A stretch of DNA of 64,000 bases, from positions 87,222-151,221 of the forward strand of contig JAQUWD010000001.1 in NCBI GenBank assembly GCA_028693055.1. The letters run 5' to 3'. The notes under the pieces were generated by a model. That model was not told where the DNA came from. It was given only the letters and a program-made list of their open reading frames with translations, and did not search any database. This DNA is from Eubacteriales bacterium. GTDB taxonomy: Bacteria; Bacillota; Clostridia; Christensenellales; Aristaeellaceae. Positions 35,720 through 45,134 of the stretch are shown here, one piece after another (position 1 is the stretch's first letter; each line of letters begins with the position of its first letter). The position numbers and the translations under genes were made by a program.

Positions 35720-36652
35720 ATGAATTTCCCGGCAACGCCCATACAGCGGCTGTATACGGACAGCCGCGGCAATACCCTCTGGATGAAGCGGGACGATCTG
35801 CTGCCCTTTTCCTTTGGCGGCAACAAGGCCCGCATCGCCGCCGAATTGATGGCGGATATGAAGGCGCAAGGCAAAAACCATATGATCGCCTACGGCAACG
35901 CCCGCTCCAACCTATGCCGGGTGCTGAGCAACCTGTGCGCAATGGAAAGCGTGCCCTGCACCATTCTATCCCCGGCGGACGACGACGGCAGCCGACAGTT
36001 GAGCTATAACCTGCTGATGTCCCGTTTTTTTGGCGCGGAAATCGTGCCTTGCTTAAAAACCGACGTAGCTAGCGCCGTGGACGCGGCTTTTGCAGACAGC
36101 AGAAAAAGAGGGCTGCGCCCCTACTATCTGTACGGCGACCGCACCGGCGGCGGCAATTTGGAGCCTCCGACGCGGGCCTATCAAAAGGTCTGGCAAGAGC
36201 TGCAAGCCCAGCAAAAGGCCATGGGCATTGTGTTTGACGAGCTGTTCCACGCCTCGGCTACAGGCATGACCCAGTCCGGGTTGCTCGTGGGGCAAGCGCT
36301 GTATGGCGGCGAAACGCACATACACGGTATTTCCGTCGCCCGTGACGAAGCGTCGGGAATCGTCCATATCAAGGCATACCTGAGCGCAGCGCTGGGACGA
36401 GCCGACGCGCCCATCTCCTTTATCGACCGCTACGCGCTTGGCTACGGACAGTACACTGCCGAAATGGTCGACTGCACAGCCGGCTTGATAAAGCAGCACG
36501 GGATCCCGCTGGATCTGACCTATACGGGCAAAGCCTTTTACGGCATGCTTCAGGAAATCCAACGGCGAGAGCTTGCGAACAAGCAGATTCTGTTTCTGCA
36601 CACAGGGGGAACGCCGCTATTCTTTGATAAGGCAGAGGAAATCCTTCAATAA
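35720..36652 (+). CDS. PLP-dependent D-cysteine desulfhydrase/ACC deaminase family protein
   Basis: A 310-residue enzyme after GGAGG. WMKRDDLLPFSFGGNKARIA holds the lysine that binds pyridoxal phosphate, YGNARSNLCRVLSNLCA follows, and FLHTGGTPLFF is the C-terminal phosphate-binding loop. Family members act on D-cysteine, 1-aminocyclopropane-1-carboxylate, D-serine or related amino acids; the exact substrate is not decided by these motifs. It follows the GT2 gene by 26 bp. Confidence 0.85.
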   Translation: MNFPATPIQRLYTDSRGNTLWMKRDDLLPFSFGGNKARIAAELMADMKAQGKNHMIAYGNARSNLCRVLSNLCAMESVPCTILSPADDDGSRQLSYNLLMSRFFGAEIVPCLKTDVASAVDAAFADSRKRGLRPYYLYGDRTGGGNLEPPTRAYQKVWQELQAQQKAMGIVFDELFHASATGMTQSGLLVGQALYGGETHIHGISVARDEASGIVHIKAYLSAALGRADAPISFIDRYALGYGQYTAEMVDCTAGLIKQHGIPLDLTYTGKAFYGMLQEIQRRELANKQILFLHTGGTPLFFDKAEEILQ

Positions 36653-37144
36653 GCGGCGGCTCAAGGGGACAGGATTATTACGTCGGTAGGCTCCCTCTCT
36701 GTACCTGCGTTGCGCTAACGGCAAAGCAGGGCCTTTGTAACCGCTGCAATATCGCCCTTGATGCAGATCGATTTGTTTTCGATTTCTTTGGGAGCATAGG
36801 CGTCCTCCAGATTAAGGCAGGCGTAGGTTGCCTTCGGCCAGCCGTAGGTCATTTGCCAGAAGGGTAATTTGATAATGGTCGGGGTGTTCTATTTATTGCG
36901 CACCATGAATCATGATCCCCAACGTCAATCCCCTGTCGTTGTCAAAACCCCTGCTGCTTCAAGGAGTTTCGTACATTATATAATTAGTTGCATGGTACTT
37001 CTGGTTTATCATCGTTTTAATAAGCGTCTCATAGAGATGGACCGTTTCGCAGGGTTAGTGCAAAAAGCACTTACGCAAATCGTCTTTGCGGAAAGCTGTC
37101 ATTCCATCGGTTTGCAAAAGTTATTATAGGTTGGTAGTAACGCT
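36653..37144. other. Long intergenic stretch without an intact gene
   Basis: This ~490-bp gap separates the plus-strand module from the minus-strand surface-protein gene. It holds a minus-strand gene remnant (36715-36888). The rest is AT-rich, and an 86-codon plus-strand frame at 36869-37129 has no ribosome site or recognisable product. No clear terminator was found. Confidence 0.6.
36715..36888 (-). pseudogene. C-terminal remnant of an unidentified gene
   Basis: The minus strand reads 57 codons ending in TAG with normal protein composition (NTPTIIKLPFWQMTYGWPKA, then LNLEDAYAPKEIENKSICIK), but there is no start codon with a ribosome site and a stop lies directly upstream. It looks like the last part of a larger enzyme whose 5' portion was lost. 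I could not name the family. Confidence 0.55.
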
Positions 37145-39568
37145 CTAAGGTTGTGGATTTTTAATTCGCTTTTTCTGCAACATTGTGAAAATCCCTAGCC
37201 CACCTATCAAGCAGCCCACCATCCAAAGCAAGGGATTGCTAGTGTCGCCGGTTTGCGGAAGAGCAACTGGTTCAGTAACATATAGCGTAGCAATAGCCGA
37301 TTCAAGCGTATTGTTTTGTACATCGGTGATGAAACATTTATATTGAAAGCCATTGCTTTCTTGTGAAATAGGTGTGACATTATAGCATGTATCGTTTTCA
37401 CCGCTTAGCATCTGCCAACCGGACCCATCATTTCGGTGGCTATACCATTGATAAGTCAATCCATCACCTGTGGCGGATACACTGAATGCTGCCTGCTGAC
37501 CCACCACAACGTGTTGATTTGTTGGCTGCATGGTAATCTGAATTGCATTCTCATAGCTTGCTATAGCGGTTACGGCTACTGCGGGCATGACCAACCTTGT
37601 CATTTCAGAGGTTGCGGATGTGTCGTCAACGAAAGTCACAGCCGAACTGAACGTCCACTTTTGAAAGCGTCTTCCCTTTGGGGGAGTGTTTGCCGTAAGG
37701 GTGACGCTTTCACCGGCTGCATAATACCCGCTGCCTGTGCCATTGTTTACCTGTAATTGATAAGTCACGGCAGGCAATGATGTAACAGCAAACCATAGGT
37801 CAATATTCGCTAAGGTAGCGTTGCTTTCATTGCAAATTGATAGTGTGGAACGATATGTCCCAATATCCAGTCCACCTTTGGGTCGAATCCCAAAGGTCTT
37901 GCTTTGCGATACGGCAATGCTTGCGATGCTGTCGTTGCCAGCCTGTGGGGAAGTCGCTGAAAAAACCATTTCAAATGCGTTGGATGATTGGGAAAAAGTA
38001 AGATGCAGCTCTCCCGTAGGAACGTTGCCGGTGTTGGCAAGGGTGATTTGAAAGGGTGGGTTCAGCGCCCCATAGCCCACTGGGTAGGAGCCAAGATCGC
38101 CGTTGCCCGCTTGGGTATTGATGGACAAATCTATGCTGCTGATGCCGGCCTCAACGGTCAATTGAAAGGCATGGGTTGCCGTAGAGCCGAAAATGTCTGA
38201 TGCGGTAAGTGTGACGGGGTAGGTTCCCGCACCTAAACCCGCTAGAATTTGAAGCTGCTTTGTTTGGGCGTTCCAAGTAATGTTCGAGCGCACAGGGCTG
38301 ATGCTAATGGTTGGTAGATAGTAGCCGCCCAAGGTGTAAGCGCTAGTTGTGGTTGACGAATAGCCCTCGACCACTCGAAGGGATGTGTCGCCTGCAATAG
38401 AGGGCGGCGCGTAATTCCAATTCAGTTCCGTTTCTAACGCAGCCTCTCCACATAGACCGCCTTTTCTTCCAGCTGTGCCTAACTTAGCACCGCTTCCATA
38501 CAGGTAATTTGCCATGCCTGCTGCGCCACCCGTTCCGGCAACAGTGCCTGCTTTGCCATCATCCGCATTGCTGGCGCTGTTGCCGTCACTGCCAGAAAGC
38601 CCGCCAGCATAGATCCCATGGGAATAGTAACTATTCGCGCTGTTGGAAGCCGCTGCGCCACCGCCACCACCGCCGCCACTTTGAAACGTAGTGGGACCTT
38701 GACCACCGCCGCCACCGCCACCTCCGCTGGCTGCCGCCCAAATGGCGTTACTGTCTTCTGCGCCATTGCCACCGCCGCCGCCTCCCCCGCCGCCTCCCCC
38801 GCCGCTACCGACGGTTGCGCCGTCTTGACCGCTGCCACCTCCGCCACCTCCGCCGCCAGCCGAAGTGGCAACATAATCCAAACCGTCTTTTTGTATGACG
38901 GAGTTTGCCGAAGATAAACCTGCACACGCCGCGCCACCTTTTCCAGCCGTTAGCACGGCGGCGCTTTTTGAAAACCCGTTGATGTTGACAACTGCCGTGG
39001 GAATAAGCGCGTTAGCGCCATTTGCGCCGTTGCTGACCGAAGCGATTCCCCCCAGCCCGCCTTTTGCACCGTTTGTGCCAATAGCTGCGCCGCCACCGCC
39101 CGCACCGATAGCACCATTGCTGGCTTGGATACCGTTAGCGTTTGCAACGTACTGTGTGGTTGCATTGTTGCCATTGCCGCCGGCAATGGCAAGGCTTGCG
39201 TTTGTAGCGCCGGGCGCGGTAACAATCGTCAAATTTCCGCTGGTTAAATATATGCCTGCAAAACCGCCGCTACCTAGCACCTCCATAGGGGTAAGACTAC
39301 CAATCTGCCCTCCATCAGAGCCAGAAATGAACACATTGCCATCAATATAAAGCGTCACAGTCGCGTTTTCTTTGATGGTGATGCCCGGCGCTCGGCTGCT
39401 GCCCCCCGCAATAACGCAGTCCTTGAGTAAATAATCACCGCTGACAAGCGTAAATGCGCCTAAGTTGCCAGTATAGGTTGCGGTATAGCTTTCGGCTGTC
39501 GCCACCCTAGAAGGCTGAGAAAACAGCATCAGCCCTGCTAGCAGTATCCCTAAAATCCGATGTTTCAT
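37145..39568 (-). CDS. Sortase-anchored surface protein with glycine-rich region
   Basis: About 807 residues from the ATG reading MKHRILGILLAG, with GGAG upstream. Signal peptide, then a beta-rich domain (residues ~30-200), a strongly glycine-rich region (~215-370, including runs of nine and twelve Gly), Ig-like/cadherin-like stretches, an InlB-type repeat (GYYAAGESVTLTANTPPKGR, then FQKWTF) and an Ig-like domain (GDGLTYQWYSHRNDGSGWQM). The C-terminus carries LPQTGD, a hydrophobic helix and KKRIKNPQP, a complete LPXTG sorting signal. Such proteins serve in adhesion. It lies downstream of the chimeric surface-protein tail on the same strand. Confidence 0.85.
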   Translation of the reverse strand: MKHRILGILLAGLMLFSQPSRVATAESYTATYTGNLGAFTLVSGDYLLKDCVIAGGSSRAPGITIKENATVTLYIDGNVFISGSDGGQIGSLTPMEVLGSGGFAGIYLTSGNLTIVTAPGATNASLAIAGGNGNNATTQYVANANGIQASNGAIGAGGGGAAIGTNGAKGGLGGIASVSNGANGANALIPTAVVNINGFSKSAAVLTAGKGGAACAGLSSANSVIQKDGLDYVATSAGGGGGGGGSGQDGATVGSGGGGGGGGGGGGNGAEDSNAIWAAASGGGGGGGGQGPTTFQSGGGGGGGAAASNSANSYYSHGIYAGGLSGSDGNSASNADDGKAGTVAGTGGAAGMANYLYGSGAKLGTAGRKGGLCGEAALETELNWNYAPPSIAGDTSLRVVEGYSSTTTSAYTLGGYYLPTISISPVRSNITWNAQTKQLQILAGLGAGTYPVTLTASDIFGSTATHAFQLTVEAGISSIDLSINTQAGNGDLGSYPVGYGALNPPFQITLANTGNVPTGELHLTFSQSSNAFEMVFSATSPQAGNDSIASIAVSQSKTFGIRPKGGLDIGTYRSTLSICNESNATLANIDLWFAVTSLPAVTYQLQVNNGTGSGYYAAGESVTLTANTPPKGRRFQKWTFSSAVTFVDDTSATSEMTRLVMPAVAVTAIASYENAIQITMQPTNQHVVVGQQAAFSVSATGDGLTYQWYSHRNDGSGWQMLSGENDTCYNVTPISQESNGFQYKCFITDVQNNTLESAIATLYVTEPVALPQTGDTSNPLLWMVGCLIGGLGIFTMLQKKRIKNPQP

Positions 39569-39658
39569 CTTTGCTTCACTCCATCCACGAGCCGTCATGC
39601 TCCACCGATCATGCTTCGAGCCATTTAAGTATTTCTAAATTAGTGGAGCATAAAGGGC

Positions 39659-42600
39659 TTATGCCCGCCGCCGCTTCCGCGCCGTTAGTAGCAGCCCCAG
39701 TCCGCTAAGCAAACAAAGCCCAAGCCAAATGAGTAGCTGACTGTTGTCGCCTGTTTTAGGCGGTTCTTGAACCTCTGCGTCATCGCTGTTCGTCACCAAT
39801 GAATGAGCAAATACATTATGGTCGGGCATGGTAAGCCGATAAAGCTTCTGATAGGTACCGTCCGGGTTTTGACTGCTACTCTGCAAAGCGGCTTGAGAAT
39901 TGAAATTGACCGTAAAGTTGCTGTTTTGAGCGGTCGCCATAACGTAAACATCGGAATATGCTGAATAACCGCATTGGAGATAGCTTTGCCCGCCCACAGT
40001 GAATCTCGTTCCCATTCTGTTTGGCGTATTGGCCAGCGTCAGCGTCACATCCTCATTACTGTCAAGCGTCAGCGTTTGAGATAAATACACTGTATATTTA
40101 ACGTTGTAGGCATCACTTTGCTCAAGTGGCAGACGAAGAGTGTAGGCGTCACCGCTAAGATAAGCTGTAGTATGCTCCTGAGCAGCATTATAAACATCAC
40201 AAGCGATAACAGCACCAGCGGGAACATTTTCAAAGGAAATATCCAGCGTACCACGTTTCGCAAAATAGGCTGTGTTGTTTTCCGTCACCTTTGGCAACGA
40301 CGAAAAGCTGACAGAAAGCGCTGCGGAATTTTGCGTTTCCATCGTGACCGCGCACAAATCCGCTTCGCCCCCAAGAGAAACTAGCACCTCATCGGCGGCG
40401 GGCATGGTAAAGGCTACCATGCGGATGCTCGGTTCTGCTTTGAGCGTGGTGATGGCATGATTCACCTTGACGGTGTTGCCGCTTGCGTCCATATACGTTA
40501 TGTGGATATTTTCGGCAGGCACATACGTTTCAGGGTCATCGTAAAGCACCACTTTGACCTGCTCCCCTGCCACATAGCGCGACATAAAATCATCTTGTGT
40601 AAAGAAAGGATTGACGAAGCTGGCTTTCATGCTTTCCTTCAGCGAAAGCGTCACAGTGCCAAGGGGCGTAAAGGCCGCATGAATGGTTACGTTTTTCCCT
40701 GTCGGCATGGAAAAAGTATAGATAGACGAATCGTTGCCATCTTGGACAATCGGGAGCTGGTTTCCATCATAATCTGTTACAGAAAGACTGTTTGCAAGCA
40801 GCGAGCAGTACGTGTTCGGTTTCACCCGAAACTTGACGGTCGCATTGGCGAAATAATGATGTTGGCTGCCATATAGGGGAGTGTCGTCAGTGTCGTATAG
40901 CTGCACAATGCCCTGGCCTGTGGTGTTTTTCTGCACCACATAATCACCGCCCGAGACGCTTAGGCACTGCGCGGACACTCGCACATTTTCGGCAGGCATT
41001 CTAAACGCAATGCCACTTGGCAGCGCAATCGCGTCATATGTATCATAACTTTTTTGGCCTGTCACTTTGTAATTGTTGATATAATAGTAATCATCGACTG
41101 TGCTTTTGATCACCACCCAATCGCCCGCTTTGAACGTCACAGGCTTGGACAGCCAATCGGTATAAATACATTTTGCGCTTGCAAAGTTCAGCGTGTAGTT
41201 GCTTCCGCCTTCTAAAGAAACCGTATGGCCAGTAGTGTAATGCGCCGAAACCGTTACGTCTTGCATCGGCATGATAAAGCTATAGGCAACGGTGTTGGGC
41301 GTTGGTTTGTACAGCGCAAAGGGCAGCTCCACCACATCCACAGGCGTACCGTCGGCGGCCGCCACGCTGAGGGACGCCGTCACGTTGCCCTCATAAGCGC
41401 GAGCGTACACAATCACCTGCTCGCCTGTATTGACGTTGGAAGTCATTAAGCCGCTCATCGCTTGAAATTGCAGCTCGCCTTGCGAACTGTTGGCGAGGGT
41501 AACGGTATGGATGGTGGCTTCGGGTGCTTTGACAAAGTCCACCTGTACAATAGCGTCCTGATAGGGGCAGGAAAAACGAATCGTATCATACCCGTCCGCG
41601 TCCTTTTGCGAGGCCTGCAAAAGTGCGGTGGCATTGACGCTCTGCTCGCTGTTGTCGGTTTGCGTGGAATTGCCAAGCAAATTAATTTTGTAGCTGTTAA
41701 ACACAGAATTTAACGTCACACCGGAAACCACATATCCTTGGTCCGGCTTGATTTTCACTTGCATGCGCGTGCCGCTGTTGTAGACGCCGTCCGGCGCTGC
41801 GGCATTCATGCTGCCATCGGCCTTGAGGGTATACAGGCTCGCGCTTCCACCGGCACTTGCATTTAGCTTCATGGCTACGCAGGGGGATGTGGAGGATAGG
41901 ATCACAAGCGGCTGCTTGCTCGCTACGCTGTCCTCCTCGACAATATCATTATCGACATCCAGCTTGACATGATTGCCATTGGGGTTGGTGTAGGGCAGTT
42001 GCTGCGTAACGCAGCACCAAGTCACGTCTGCGTCGGTGTTTCCTGTTCCGGGCGACCATTCTATTTTCTGATCCAGAAGAAGAAATGCACCATTCTTCAA
42101 AAACTTCTTGTCCTGACTCCAGCCAAGGCTGAGAATACCCGGAAGATTGCTCATCCCTTGCGACTTCAAAAAGGGGACTAAAAATTGCGCATTAAATCCC
42201 GTCATGTTTTTGTATGCGTTGCGGGATAGAATGCCATTGAGATCGCTCGCATTTTGAATCATGGCATAATTGCCAGGCGAATAGCTCTTTTTGAGGTTTA
42301 GAAAATCCGCATGAACAACCATATAATGGGTTTGAATGCCGAACGCAATGGTTGGCGAGGCCGCCACAGAGATTAAATCCTTGTTTTGGAGCAACGCATT
42401 GTTGCCGCTCTGGCTTCCTTGCAGCACCGCGTAAGAGCGAGCCCAGCCGACCGGCTTTACTAAATAAGCGCTCATCCATTTCTGCGTTTTTTTAGCGTTA
42501 AAGCTTGTGTATTCAAGCCCGCGCTTTTTCTGATAATCCATGCCAAAGTTGGTAAGGTCCGTGTCGTAGGCGCGCATGTAGCCCGCGAGTTCGTTGCCGT

Positions 42601-43771
42601 ATAGGCTGATAGCCTGCTCTAAGGCCCGAAGCGCGCGATAACTGCGATTGTTAAAGTTTGTCCACAATTTGTTGAAATCGGTTCGCTTTTGATCTTCACT
42701 CTTGTTTGCGTCAATGTTGATCAACTGCGCACCAAATTCCGTATACATGCGCAGTACCGACAAATATGTGTTGACATAGGCGGCAACTTGATTCATTCCC
42801 AGCACCATTTGGTCATACACCTGATGCTCATAGGGATAGGTGTCCACCAAAAGCGCATACAGCGTTTCTAGAAAGGTTGGCGTGCTGCTGGTTTTGCCGC
42901 CCCATTTGCTCGCGTCCGATGGTTGCGCATCCGTCGGCACGCTGACGGAATAGGAATATGGGCTGATGAGCAAGCACAGCGTAAAAAGATCTTCATCAAA
43001 GTTAAAGCTGTACCCAGTATGATTGTTGGTCGGGTTGGAAACCTGCTTTTGCGCATACCCCTTCCAGCCTCCGCCGAACATCGTCATCGACTGCGGATTA
43101 AGTCGGATGGGTTTCTGCCCTAACGCCTTCATTTGGCAGAGCGTAAAATATAAAAAGGACGGAAAGCCGAAAATTCGCACGGGCTTGCCCTCATGCTCAT
43201 AGCGCTTCAAGGTTTCGATCGCGCCGTAAACATCAAAGTCGTGATCCACACCGTTATAACGAAGCGCATAAAAAACGTCGTGAATCGGCGCGTACTGAAG
43301 CAGACCCTCGTCTGTTTTTGCCGTGCCAAGCAAGCTTCCAGGGGTTGGTTCATAGGTATAAAGCAGATAATTTGTCGGTACTTCCGATAAAAAGCCATTG
43401 AAGCGAAACAAGGAGCGAATCATTCCCTGTCCAAAATCCCAACTGTCTTGATCAAAAAACATTTGGCTTTTTTGACCGGAGGTGCCAGAGCTGGTTACAT
43501 GCTCCACAATTTTGTCCATCGGTACGGATAGAGACTCGTAGGTCTTGAAGAAATTGGCCGGGATTAGCGGAATCCGTTTCAAATCTTCCTCGGTTTCGAT
43601 CGCCTCGGGCGCGAGCTGGTGCTGGTCCATCAAGCGGGAAAAGAACTCGTTATGGGTCACGTGCTGTGATAGTGTTTGCCTCATAGCGCTCAAAAAACAA
43701 GCGCTTGACCCAATCTGGTCGTAGGGATTTTCCCAATTCAATAGGCGTTGACGATCTGTTTGCTCAAGCAT
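39659..43771 (-). CDS. Chimera: LuxE acyl-protein synthetase N-terminus fused to a sortase-anchored surface-protein tail
   Basis: A 1370-residue open frame joining two unrelated proteins. Residues 1-245 are the N-terminal part of LuxE-type acyl-protein synthetase (ACFLSAMRQTL, RIPLIPANFFKTYE, the AMP loop VTSSGTSGQKSQMF, ending MFGGGWKGYAQKQVS). From NPTNNHTGYSF on it is an extracellular protein: a helical region, then several InlB-like repeats, and PPKTGDN plus a membrane helix and RKRRRA, a sortase-type signal. It has no signal peptide, so as it stands the surface part could not be exported. The missing LuxE C-terminus lies at 46591-46980 on the other strand. It follows the histidine kinase by 28 bp with TTGGAGG before its ATG. 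Confidence 0.85.
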   Translation of the reverse strand: MLEQTDRQRLLNWENPYDQIGSSACFLSAMRQTLSQHVTHNEFFSRLMDQHQLAPEAIETEEDLKRIPLIPANFFKTYESLSVPMDKIVEHVTSSGTSGQKSQMFFDQDSWDFGQGMIRSLFRFNGFLSEVPTNYLLYTYEPTPGSLLGTAKTDEGLLQYAPIHDVFYALRYNGVDHDFDVYGAIETLKRYEHEGKPVRIFGFPSFLYFTLCQMKALGQKPIRLNPQSMTMFGGGWKGYAQKQVSNPTNNHTGYSFNFDEDLFTLCLLISPYSYSVSVPTDAQPSDASKWGGKTSSTPTFLETLYALLVDTYPYEHQVYDQMVLGMNQVAAYVNTYLSVLRMYTEFGAQLINIDANKSEDQKRTDFNKLWTNFNNRSYRALRALEQAISLYGNELAGYMRAYDTDLTNFGMDYQKKRGLEYTSFNAKKTQKWMSAYLVKPVGWARSYAVLQGSQSGNNALLQNKDLISVAASPTIAFGIQTHYMVVHADFLNLKKSYSPGNYAMIQNASDLNGILSRNAYKNMTGFNAQFLVPFLKSQGMSNLPGILSLGWSQDKKFLKNGAFLLLDQKIEWSPGTGNTDADVTWCCVTQQLPYTNPNGNHVKLDVDNDIVEEDSVASKQPLVILSSTSPCVAMKLNASAGGSASLYTLKADGSMNAAAPDGVYNSGTRMQVKIKPDQGYVVSGVTLNSVFNSYKINLLGNSTQTDNSEQSVNATALLQASQKDADGYDTIRFSCPYQDAIVQVDFVKAPEATIHTVTLANSSQGELQFQAMSGLMTSNVNTGEQVIVYARAYEGNVTASLSVAAADGTPVDVVELPFALYKPTPNTVAYSFIMPMQDVTVSAHYTTGHTVSLEGGSNYTLNFASAKCIYTDWLSKPVTFKAGDWVVIKSTVDDYYYINNYKVTGQKSYDTYDAIALPSGIAFRMPAENVRVSAQCLSVSGGDYVVQKNTTGQGIVQLYDTDDTPLYGSQHHYFANATVKFRVKPNTYCSLLANSLSVTDYDGNQLPIVQDGNDSSIYTFSMPTGKNVTIHAAFTPLGTVTLSLKESMKASFVNPFFTQDDFMSRYVAGEQVKVVLYDDPETYVPAENIHITYMDASGNTVKVNHAITTLKAEPSIRMVAFTMPAADEVLVSLGGEADLCAVTMETQNSAALSVSFSSLPKVTENNTAYFAKRGTLDISFENVPAGAVIACDVYNAAQEHTTAYLSGDAYTLRLPLEQSDAYNVKYTVYLSQTLTLDSNEDVTLTLANTPNRMGTRFTVGGQSYLQCGYSAYSDVYVMATAQNSNFTVNFNSQAALQSSSQNPDGTYQKLYRLTMPDHNVFAHSLVTNSDDAEVQEPPKTGDNSQLLIWLGLCLLSGLGLLLTARKRRRA

Positions 43772-43799
43772 GAAGCCGCCTCCAACTATAATATATTTG

Positions 43800-45134
43800 T
43801 TAGCTATCCAACATTTTCATCATCGCATACACGGTAAAAACGCCATTGCTTTCCTCCACCTTCATTTCGCCATGATAGGCGCGAACGACCGCCTTCACGG
43901 ATTCAAGACCAACCCCGCTGCTGGCGCGCTGACGCTTATCCGACAGATAGGCGCCATTTTGCATGGCGGTGCTGCCGTTGTAACTATTGGCAATGGTGAT
44001 GGCCAGGTATTTTCCCTTTACCGCCGATTCAACGCGCATGAAACGTTTTTCGGATTTCAAACGTTTACAGGCTTCGATGGCGTTTTCTAAACAGTTGCCC
44101 ACCAGCACGCATAAATCGGTGTCGCGAATGCAAAAGCTTTCAGGAATATGAACATTGAAATCCGTTTGAATTCCTTGCTGCCGTGCCAAGGCTAAATAAT
44201 GCCCCACAATGATATCAGCCGTATCATTGCCTGTGTATACATAATCGTCGCTTTGGGGCAGCGTCGCCTCATATTCTTTTAGATAAGCGTGCAGCCCATT
44301 TAGGTCGTTCATCATCAGAAAACCGCTTATGGCGTTCATGTGATGATGTAAGTCGTGCCTAGCTTGACGCGTCTGCTCGATTGAATCGGAAAGCCGCTTG
44401 TATTGTTCCTTTTGCGATGATAAAAGCTCATCGGCGCTCTCTAGCCGGGCCTCCGCCGTGGCAATGCGAATAGAAAGACGCACGCCGCTCATGGCTACCA
44501 CGTCCGCAATAAACAGCGCAATATAACATGCGGTGAAAATGAAAAGCTCATTGGTGCCATTGACCATAAAATCGGTCAAAAAATAGAAAACGCCCAAGGC
44601 CAGTGCTCCTCCCAAAGAGAGAGGGAGCAGCTTACCCCATACGTCCGTCTCCGGATAGTCGCGGAACAAAGGTGCGCCAAAGCGGCGAAATATATATAGA
44701 ATGACGAGAACAATGGCTGCAAGCCCTGCGGCGCAGACCACCCCCGTTGCCGTGGGCAGCAGCATCACATTATCATTGTCAATGTGTAAAAATTCCATCA
44801 ATCCCACGATATAGAATGCTTGAATGGATACGCTTGCCAACATGTAGAAATATTTGACAACGGACAAGCGCGTCAGAAAGAAAAAGCCGCAATAAGGGAT
44901 AACGAACAGGGTTAAGAGATAGCACAGCTGATGCTGCCATGATATTCCATGGCAGAAAACAGTCACTTGGTCAGCAACCGAGCAAATGACGCAATAGCCC
45001 AAAACAACGGCAATGATGACTGGCTTAGAAAAGCGAAAAAAGTCCCATAAATAGCCGATTAACAGCGCGGCGAAAGCGGAAGCATATAAAGCGCCTATCA
45101 GCGTATCTCCCCCAAATGCAAGCATATCATTCAT
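43800..45134 (-). CDS. AgrC-like sensor histidine kinase (GHKL type)
   Basis: About 444 residues from the ATG reading MNDMLAFGGDTLIGALYASA, overlapping the regulator gene's stop by 8 bp. Six or so N-terminal membrane helices (to ~residue 200) are followed by a coiled linker, the phospho-acceptor region RHDLHHHMNAISGFLMMN, and an ATPase domain with GNCLENAIEACKRL and SSGVGLESVKAVVRAYHG. The build matches AgrC/ComD kinases that sense secreted peptides, but no pro-peptide gene is visible nearby. In the reconstructed orientation it would directly precede luxE. Confidence 0.88.
   Translation of the reverse strand: MNDMLAFGGDTLIGALYASAFAALLIGYLWDFFRFSKPVIIAVVLGYCVICSVADQVTVFCHGISWQHQLCYLLTLFVIPYCGFFFLTRLSVVKYFYMLASVSIQAFYIVGLMEFLHIDNDNVMLLPTATGVVCAAGLAAIVLVILYIFRRFGAPLFRDYPETDVWGKLLPLSLGGALALGVFYFLTDFMVNGTNELFIFTACYIALFIADVVAMSGVRLSIRIATAEARLESADELLSSQKEQYKRLSDSIEQTRQARHDLHHHMNAISGFLMMNDLNGLHAYLKEYEATLPQSDDYVYTGNDTADIIVGHYLALARQQGIQTDFNVHIPESFCIRDTDLCVLVGNCLENAIEACKRLKSEKRFMRVESAVKGKYLAITIANSYNGSTAMQNGAYLSDKRQRASSGVGLESVKAVVRAYHGEMKVEESNGVFTVYAMMKMLDS

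Noticed and set aside
36869..37129. 86-codon plus-strand frame in the 36.7-37.1 kb gap
   Set aside because: No ribosome site, no recognisable domain, and the composition looks like chance translation of AT-rich intergenic DNA.
38640..38870. Repetitive GC-rich stretch as a non-coding repeat or assembly fault
   Set aside because: It keeps the frame of the surface protein and uses mixed glycine codons, so it is coding low complexity.
39659..43771. Chimera as a genuine LuxE-adhesin enzyme
   Set aside because: It lacks a signal peptide although it ends in a sorting signal, and the missing parts of both proteins lie in the reciprocal chimera; rearrangement is simpler.
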